Assembly (NCBI GenBank): GCA_002704825.1
Contig: PAIY01000170.1
Span: 1-39,740, forward strand
DNA: 39,740 nucleotides
Source of the DNA: Phycisphaeraceae bacterium
GTDB lineage: Bacteria; Planctomycetota; Phycisphaerae; Phycisphaerales; Phycisphaeraceae
Reading direction: 5' to 3'
Shown here: in pieces, positions 34,495 to 39,740 of the stretch
How the letters are laid out: every line of letters begins with the position of its first letter
Numbering within the stretch: the stretch's first letter is position 1
Position numbers and translations under genes: made by a program
Notes under the pieces: model-generated
The model's database searches: none
Seen by the model: only the letters and a program-made list of their open reading frames with translations
Told to the model about the DNA's origin: nothing

Positions 34495-35572
34495 AATCAA
34501 CACGATTGTCTCAATGGATGCCAAAGCAAAAAAACAGTTGGACAAAGGCATCGTCATCCCTGCACATCCATTGGCCTTGGATGCCAATCGTAAACTCGAC
34601 GAACGCAGACAGCGCGCTCTGAGTCGGTATTACATCGACAGCGGTGCAGGGGGCTTGGCAGTCGGCGTGCATACCACGCAGTTTCAAATTCGTGATCCCA
34701 AAATTGGTCTGTTCAAACCCGTGCTCGAATTGGCGTCTGAAGAAATGGACCGCGCTGACAGCAAGCGCGATGCGCCCATGGTCCGTATCGCCGGTATCGC
34801 AGGCCAAACAGCGCAGGCTGTCCATGAAGCACAATTGCTCGCTGACTTGGGCTACCATGCAGGCTTGCTGTCATTGTCAGCCATGAAAGATGCCGATTTG
34901 ACCAGGCTCATCACGCATTGCAAAACGGTGGCAGACGTCATCCCACTGGTTGGTTTTTATCTCCAGCCTGCGGTGGGTGGCGTTGTTTTGCCTTACAGCT
35001 TCTGGCGTGAGTTTGTTGAAATCCCAAACGTCGTGGCCGTTAAAATGGCGCCGTTTAATCGGTATCAAACCATTGATGTCATCCGTGCGGTGATCGCATC
35101 CGGGCGTGAGGATATCGCACTTTATACGGGGAATGATGACAACATCGTCATGGACCTGCTCACCCCACATACTTTTATGGTGAATGGCAAACCAGTGACG
35201 CGTCGCATCGTCGGTGGCTTGCTTGGTCATTGGTCGGTTTGGACCCATAAGGCGGTGACACTGTTGGATGAATGTCACCAACTGGTTGATGCCGACGGGA
35301 CGGTCCCTGCGCAGATGATGCAGCGCGCGATTGAAGTGACCGACAGCAATGCCGCTTTCTTTGATGCAGCCAATCACTATCATGGTGTCATCGCCGGATT
35401 GCATGAAGTGCTTCGTCGCCAGGGTTTGCTGGCAGGCACCTGGTGTCTGGATGAGCATGAAACACTGGGGCCCGGTCAGGCTGATGAAATCGACCGTGTC
35501 TATCAGGCTTACCCGCACCTGCATGATGATGCATTCGTAGCAGCGCATCTGGACCAATGGCTTTCAGGATAG
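34481..35572 (+). CDS. Dihydrodipicolinate-synthase-family aldolase/lyase
   Basis: The protein is 363 residues from the ATG at 34481, which has GAGG (34471-34474) 6 bases upstream and overlaps the preceding gene by 14 bases. An ATG at 34439 is also in frame but would overlap more. The family features are GFYLQP (Tyr160) and VVAVKMAP (Lys188, the Schiff-base Lys). It is longer than DapA (about 290 residues) because of N- and C-terminal extensions, including the C-terminal GLHEVLRRQGLLAG region. Such long relatives usually cleave 2-keto-3-deoxy sugar acids or similar compounds rather than make dihydrodipicolinate. Coupling to an SDR-type gene fits sugar-acid catabolism. The exact substrate is unknown. 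Confidence 0.87.
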   Translation: MVSSEINTIVSMDAKAKKQLDKGIVIPAHPLALDANRKLDERRQRALSRYYIDSGAGGLAVGVHTTQFQIRDPKIGLFKPVLELASEEMDRADSKRDAPMVRIAGIAGQTAQAVHEAQLLADLGYHAGLLSLSAMKDADLTRLITHCKTVADVIPLVGFYLQPAVGGVVLPYSFWREFVEIPNVVAVKMAPFNRYQTIDVIRAVIASGREDIALYTGNDDNIVMDLLTPHTFMVNGKPVTRRIVGGLLGHWSVWTHKAVTLLDECHQLVDADGTVPAQMMQRAIEVTDSNAAFFDAANHYHGVIAGLHEVLRRQGLLAGTWCLDEHETLGPGQADEIDRVYQAYPHLHDDAFVAAHLDQWLSG

Positions 35573-35578
35573 TAACCC

Positions 35579-36790
35579 ATGCAAGTGACGCATCAAGACG
35601 TACTCACCGCCAAACAATTAACTGCTGATCAATTGGTATTCACGCCTTGCCCGCATTCGTACCTGCTCTCTGAGTTACTCGGATCAAACATCTACTGCAA
35701 ACTCGATTACCTGCAGCATACCGGCAGCTTCAAGCAGCGTGGTGTTGCTAATGCCTTGATGCATCTGCCTGAATCATGCAACGGTGTGATCGCTGCGTCT
35801 GCCGGTAACCATGCTTTGGCCCTGGCATACCATGGGATGATGCAGAGAATCCCGGTGACCGTGGTCATGCCGATTCATGCACCCCTGATCAAAGTTGAAA
35901 CCTGTCAACGGTTGGGGGCCAACGTGATTCAACAGGGTGATTCATTTGCTTTAGCAGTCGAACACGCCAGGCAGGTTGCAGATGAAAAGGGACTCACCTA
36001 TATCCATGGCTTTGATAATCCGCATGTGATTGCAGGGCAGGGGACGATGGGACTTGAGATCATCGATCAGGTTTCAGAGATTGATGCAGTGATTGTGCCG
36101 ATTGGCGGTGGGGGACTGATTGCGGGTGTTGCACTGGCGATCAAGGCCGTTAAGCCAGAGGTTCAAATCATTGGCGTGGAACATGTACGCATGCCACTGT
36201 TTTCTGAATCATGTAAAGCCGGTTCGCCGGTCACCATGCCCATTGAACCCACACTGGCAGATGGTTTGGCGGTCGGCCGGATGGGTGATCTGTCTTTTGC
36301 ATTGGCAAAGTCATTGGTCGATCGCGTGGTTCAAGTCGATGAGGCGGATTTGGCGCTGGCGATCCTGCGATTAATGGAGTTGGAAAAAGCCGTCGTCGAA
36401 GGTGCTGGTGCCTCATCATTGGCAGCGATGCTCAGTGGTGAACTTGATGATCTGAAAAACAAGACCGTTGTGTTGCCATTGTGTGGCGGGAATATAGATC
36501 CGTTGGTCATGCGGCGGGTGATTCAATTTGGTATGGCAGTGGATCATCGCCTCTGTCGACTCAATGTAATCATCAGTGACCGTCCAGGTGGGCTGGCGAT
36601 GTTGTCAGAGCTGATCGCACAAAACCATGCCAGCATTCACGACATTCAGCATGAGCGCATTTTTACCGGTCCGGATGTCAATCGTGTGCTGGTTCGGTTG
36701 ACACTTGAGGTGCGCAACGAGAAGCATCTTCAGGCAGTTCTCAAATGCCTGAAGAATAATGGACTCAACGCAGTGATCAATGATTCCTGA
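35579..36790 (+). CDS. ilvA: Threonine dehydratase (ammonia-lyase) with ACT domain
   Basis: The protein is 403 residues. The PLP Lys is Lys52 in GSFKQRG, and IPIGGGGLIAG (about 173-183) is the phosphate-binding glycine loop. The core is a fold-type II serine/threonine dehydratase. From about residue 325 a single ACT-like domain follows (LNVIISDRPGGLAMLSELIA). The length and single ACT domain fit the short IlvA/TdcB-like form of about 400 residues. It converts L-threonine to 2-oxobutanoate and ammonia, for isoleucine synthesis or for catabolism. The start codon is 6 bases after the aldolase stop, so it is in the same operon, which is unusual for a biosynthetic IlvA. The symbol is by family; a catabolic role is possible. 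Confidence 0.88.
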   Translation: MQVTHQDVLTAKQLTADQLVFTPCPHSYLLSELLGSNIYCKLDYLQHTGSFKQRGVANALMHLPESCNGVIAASAGNHALALAYHGMMQRIPVTVVMPIHAPLIKVETCQRLGANVIQQGDSFALAVEHARQVADEKGLTYIHGFDNPHVIAGQGTMGLEIIDQVSEIDAVIVPIGGGGLIAGVALAIKAVKPEVQIIGVEHVRMPLFSESCKAGSPVTMPIEPTLADGLAVGRMGDLSFALAKSLVDRVVQVDEADLALAILRLMELEKAVVEGAGASSLAAMLSGELDDLKNKTVVLPLCGGNIDPLVMRRVIQFGMAVDHRLCRLNVIISDRPGGLAMLSELIAQNHASIHDIQHERIFTGPDVNRVLVRLTLEVRNEKHLQAVLKCLKNNGLNAVINDS

Positions 36791-36840
36791 CTTTCTTATG
36801 TGCTTTGATCACTTAAAATCAGAACGCTTGTGTGATGCAA

Positions 36841-36860
36841 TAACGATGATGATGTCGTTA
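36841..36860. terminator. Small hairpin between convergent genes
   Basis: TAACGA (36841-36846) pairs with TCGTTA (36855-36860) around an 8-base loop, in the gap between the convergent threonine dehydratase and ABC permease genes. There is no U-tract on either strand, so it is a weak terminator candidate. Confidence 0.2.
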
Positions 36861-36874
36861 CTCTGATCCATGTA

Positions 36875-39622
36875 TCAAAAACAATACGTTTCTTTATGCA
36901 TTCGAAAGTATTGTTTGATTGTGAGGTAAATCAATATCAAACCAATTGCGAATAGTGATACCCAGCCGAACATAACCATTGGCAGATTGATTGCACATAC
37001 GATGGACAGAATCAGCAGAAGGATCAAAGAAATGGCCATGGCGAGGCTGTATATCCATAGATTCTCGATATAGAACAGATGGCATAAATCCATACTTGAT
37101 ATGCCGATCTCAGACATGAACGATATCTCGCGTTTTTGAGCGTTGAGTTGATTGAGTATCATCAAAGTCAATGAAGCAATGCCCAGGATAAACCCGAGAA
37201 CTCCCAGTTGAAGAAAGATGGCTAAGTACCGGTTTTGGATCATTTCTGCTTCAGCCATAAACGCATCAACGCTCTGCAACGTTAAGCCGTAGGGCTCAAG
37301 ATAGCCTTGGTATGCTGATGCACTTTTTTGATCCTTGATCAGAAAGAATTGTGCACCCTGAACATTTGGGAAGATGGATTCAAACGTTTGCTCATTGACA
37401 AGAATACCACGTTGGAACACAGAAGCTTTCATCACCCGTTGGAGCTTGATCTCTCCATTGGGATAGGTAATGCTGTCACCGACTTGACGCTTGATGATCC
37501 ATTGCAATGAACCGGCATCGACTGCGGCTTCCATGGTGTTCAAATAATGCCCGTCTCCCGTCAAGGCTTCAAGATCACACCCATAAACTGTTGGCATAGA
37601 TGCGCGCAGTAAGTTGGAACAATCCGCGCGGTCAGCTTGATACATTCGTATTGCAAGGCCCCCCGAAGGAAACGGCGAATCATATGATGGCACGACAGGC
37701 ACCGCTGTCTGCGCTACGTAGGCATATGAAAAACCATCCTCACCCCTGACTTTAATGCCAAAGCCCCCCACGCCCAATGTCCCGAGAATCCCTAGTATCA
37801 ACAGTATTGTACACACGCGATACTGCCCGAATCGTCTGAAATATGAGAGTGATCCCAATATGTGGATCGACGGGAGAGGATGTGATTTTGCCATGTAATA
37901 TCGTGAGCTCTCTGCAGGGCTGTGAAGTGATAGGGTTAGCAATAACCAACAACTGACAGTCGTGGAGAGTAAAGCGATTGCAAAGGATTGCCAACTAGCA
38001 TGAAAGTTGAGTATGTCCATGCCAATGATTTCATTCCACAAGTGCATGAGCATCAGAAGTTGAGCATGACATAACAAAACGCCCACGCCCAATCCCATGA
38101 ATACCCCCGGGATGATTGCAAGCATGATTTCGCAAGTAAGGAATCGACGGACTTGGTGATCAGATCCAACATACATATTGAGTATCTGTCTTTCCTGATT
38201 TCGCGATTGAAGATGGAGTTTTAAAAGCATCCAAAGGATAAGCAGGCCGGAAATGATGATGAATAGGCTCAGTCCGAGAAACAAGGGGGCGAACTGGACG
38301 CCCTCCTGGAGATTCAGTTGTTGGATATTGGTAACGGAGACACTCCTAATGAGTGTCGGATCACTTCTTAAAATGGGCATGATTTGCTGCTTGATTGCTG
38401 CCGTTGATGTTCCGGCCTGAAAGATCAGCAAAGTACATTGATTGGGGGAGAAGATATTCTGTGCCTGTTCAAAGTTCATATAGACCTTGGGTTTGCTTTG
38501 GTAACGATTCCAATAGTCTTTATCAGCTTGATCAACTTTCTCCAAATCAATCGGCATGCCGGTGATCCAATGCGTGCAGTCGTCTGAATCAGTAAGCCCC
38601 GGTACATGGGGGCTGATATTGCTGGACATTAACCGATCTGATATGTGGGAAACATTCTCAAAGCGATGTGTCTGAAATCCGATATGTCGGTATTCATCCG
38701 TAACATAATATGTGAGCAACGTGCGGCCGGAAAATTGCTTCGTCACCGTATCACTGATAAGCAAAGTATCTTTCTTGACAGGAAACAGATCACCTTCAAA
38801 AGCTCCAATGAAAAAGTAATTCAATTGATTCCCTGTTTGGTCTGACAATGACTTGGCAAAGGTGATCAAGCCTTTGTTAGCATTTGGGCATGCCAATAAA
38901 ACATGATAAGGGATGAAGTATGCTTTACTCTTGAGAATGGGTTGATGACGCCATTCGCTGAGTTCGAGTTGGGATAGTTTCCAAACAACCGAGTCTGGTA
39001 CCTTTAGAGATGCTTGTGTATCTCGGGATTGGATCCAGACTTCATTCACTGATTGATCTTCAATACCAAGTGTTTGAGTAAGAAGGTTGTGATTAATAAA
39101 AAGGTTGTATGGGCGTTGTTGTGGATTGTTGAAATTAACTTCTGCTCTGGTGTCTTGCCAGATACCTTGATAAACGAGTCGGATTTGCTTGAGTTGAGGT
39201 GGCATACCCGTGATCTGTTCACTGCTGATGGAGGCCATGGTCAACACACGTATGGTAAATGACTCACCGATTTTTAAATTTAATGCACTTGCCAATGCGT
39301 TACTACAGTATGCATTTCGGCCTGTTATGACACTGTTTTCCGGGAAGGCAAAGAGATCGGTTTTGAGTTTGGCAGAGATGAATCCGGTTGTATGTAGTAC
39401 ACCGCCATTCATATCCGCAGGAACCGGTGTCGAAAAGATCAAACGTGTTTTGACAGCAGATGTCCCGCTTTCTATTTGGTCGCCTAACGTCCCTCGGACA
39501 CTGTCACCAATGAGTAAGGCACTGGTGAGAACTGCGCATACCAGACAAGCTGCAAGACTCAGGTAAAGCAATGATTTGGTATGCCATTGGATGTCGCGGA
39601 TCAGTAATCGGAAAAAGCTCAC
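36875..39622 (-). CDS. ABC transporter permease, FtsX/MacB-like
   Basis: The protein is 915 residues from a GTG at 39622 that overlaps the ATPase stop codon (GTGA). GGAG lies about 8 bases upstream. One hydrophobic segment at about residues 18-42 (LLYLSLAACLVCAVLTSALL) is followed by a large extracytoplasmic domain to about residue 440. Next come segments near 445-470, 495-525, 545-570 and 610-635, a second soluble domain, and a final group of three near 780-905. This two-unit layout is that of fused FtsX-type permeases in lipoprotein or peptide exporters (LolC/MacB group). With the ATPase it would form an inner-membrane mechanotransmission-type exporter. The segment looks more AT-rich than the sugar genes, and it belongs to a separate transcription unit. 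The substrate is unknown. Confidence 0.85.
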   Translation of the reverse strand: MSFFRLLIRDIQWHTKSLLYLSLAACLVCAVLTSALLIGDSVRGTLGDQIESGTSAVKTRLIFSTPVPADMNGGVLHTTGFISAKLKTDLFAFPENSVITGRNAYCSNALASALNLKIGESFTIRVLTMASISSEQITGMPPQLKQIRLVYQGIWQDTRAEVNFNNPQQRPYNLFINHNLLTQTLGIEDQSVNEVWIQSRDTQASLKVPDSVVWKLSQLELSEWRHQPILKSKAYFIPYHVLLACPNANKGLITFAKSLSDQTGNQLNYFFIGAFEGDLFPVKKDTLLISDTVTKQFSGRTLLTYYVTDEYRHIGFQTHRFENVSHISDRLMSSNISPHVPGLTDSDDCTHWITGMPIDLEKVDQADKDYWNRYQSKPKVYMNFEQAQNIFSPNQCTLLIFQAGTSTAAIKQQIMPILRSDPTLIRSVSVTNIQQLNLQEGVQFAPLFLGLSLFIIISGLLILWMLLKLHLQSRNQERQILNMYVGSDHQVRRFLTCEIMLAIIPGVFMGLGVGVLLCHAQLLMLMHLWNEIIGMDILNFHASWQSFAIALLSTTVSCWLLLTLSLHSPAESSRYYMAKSHPLPSIHILGSLSYFRRFGQYRVCTILLILGILGTLGVGGFGIKVRGEDGFSYAYVAQTAVPVVPSYDSPFPSGGLAIRMYQADRADCSNLLRASMPTVYGCDLEALTGDGHYLNTMEAAVDAGSLQWIIKRQVGDSITYPNGEIKLQRVMKASVFQRGILVNEQTFESIFPNVQGAQFFLIKDQKSASAYQGYLEPYGLTLQSVDAFMAEAEMIQNRYLAIFLQLGVLGFILGIASLTLMILNQLNAQKREISFMSEIGISSMDLCHLFYIENLWIYSLAMAISLILLLILSIVCAINLPMVMFGWVSLFAIGLILIYLTIKQYFRMHKETYCF

Positions 39623-39740
39623 GTCGCATGCTCCATTTCCAATTCGAATACATTGGGGAAGTAATTCAGTGTGCTTACTTGATGCGTTGCAATGATAATG
39701 GAAATCTGTTTCTCTTGATTGATCGATTGAAGCAGCGAAA
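39619..39740 (-). CDS. ABC transporter ATPase, C-terminal end only
   Basis: The last 39 codons of an ABC ATPase are visible before the right edge, ending at a TGA (39621-39619). ISIIIATHQVSTLNYFPNVF contains the H-loop (ATH) that follows Walker B in ABC ATPases. The stop codon overlaps the GTG start of the permease, the usual arrangement of an MacB/LolD-type pair. The rest lies outside the window. Confidence 0.75.
   Translation of the reverse strand, partial: SLLQSINQEKQISIIIATHQVSTLNYFPNVFELEMEHAT

Noticed and set aside
34877..35557. A 226-codon minus-strand frame opposite the aldolase gene
   Set aside because: It is antisense to a protein with intact Tyr160 and Lys188 motifs; its own translation shows no recognisable domain.

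Overview
The window most likely comes from a planctomycete, probably of the Phycisphaerae type; a lentisphaeral or verrucomicrobial relative is the alternative. The signs are several single-copy type IV prepilin-like proteins (FTLIELLVVISII N-termini and a C-terminal F-x-DG/DGH motif), regulators that join a GntR-type winged helix to a sugar-binding-protein domain, DUF4838 proteins and very large GH2 enzymes. This placement rests on gene content, not on a marker gene. No rRNA, tRNA, insertion sequence or CRISPR array was seen.

Layout. At 1-2527 (minus) lies the 5' part of a large unrecognised exported protein that runs off the left edge. At 2727-9316 (plus) a LacI-type regulator with its own promoter and palindrome is followed by a prepilin-like gene and a 1513-residue secreted GH2 enzyme. 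At 9357-14537 (minus) a GntR/sugar-binding regulator leads into a second giant secreted GH2 enzyme, and the two GH2 genes converge with 40 bases between them. A prepilin-like gene at 14802 follows. A second GntR-type regulator (minus) is divergent from a GH29 alpha-L-fucosidase (plus) across a 26-base palindrome. Next come a GH106-like glycosidase and an alpha/beta-hydrolase esterase (minus), divergent from a PL26/YetA-like protein (plus). The run 24106-31605 encodes DUF4838 protein, Gfo/Idh/MocA oxidoreductase, DUF4838 protein and LacI regulator. It is followed by an internally deleted prepilin ORF and a full-length prepilin gene. An SDR-type epimerase, a dihydrodipicolinate-synthase-family aldolase and a threonine dehydratase form a compact cassette at 33463-36790. 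An ABC exporter (FtsX-type permease and the end of its ATPase, minus) closes the window.

How it fits together. This looks like an inducible island for a pectin-like or rhamnose/fucose-containing polysaccharide. Enzymes with signal peptides (two GH2, two DUF4838) would act outside the cytoplasm. The fucosidase, GH106-like enzyme, PL26-like protein and esterase lack visible signal peptides and would finish oligosaccharides inside. The oxidoreductase and perhaps the SDR/aldolase cassette would handle the released sugars or sugar acids.

The most informative structure is in the control DNA. An 18-base LacI-type palindrome close to TGATGAAACGNNNCATCA occurs at five places between 21.4 and 32.4 kb, in front of the PL26-like gene, both DUF4838 genes and both prepilin genes. 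It defines a probable local regulon of the LacI protein at 30544. Each of the other three regulators has a different palindrome next to or over a promoter with a 16-base spacer. The repeated association of regulator, prepilin-like protein and giant glycosidase is the best candidate here for an undescribed system.
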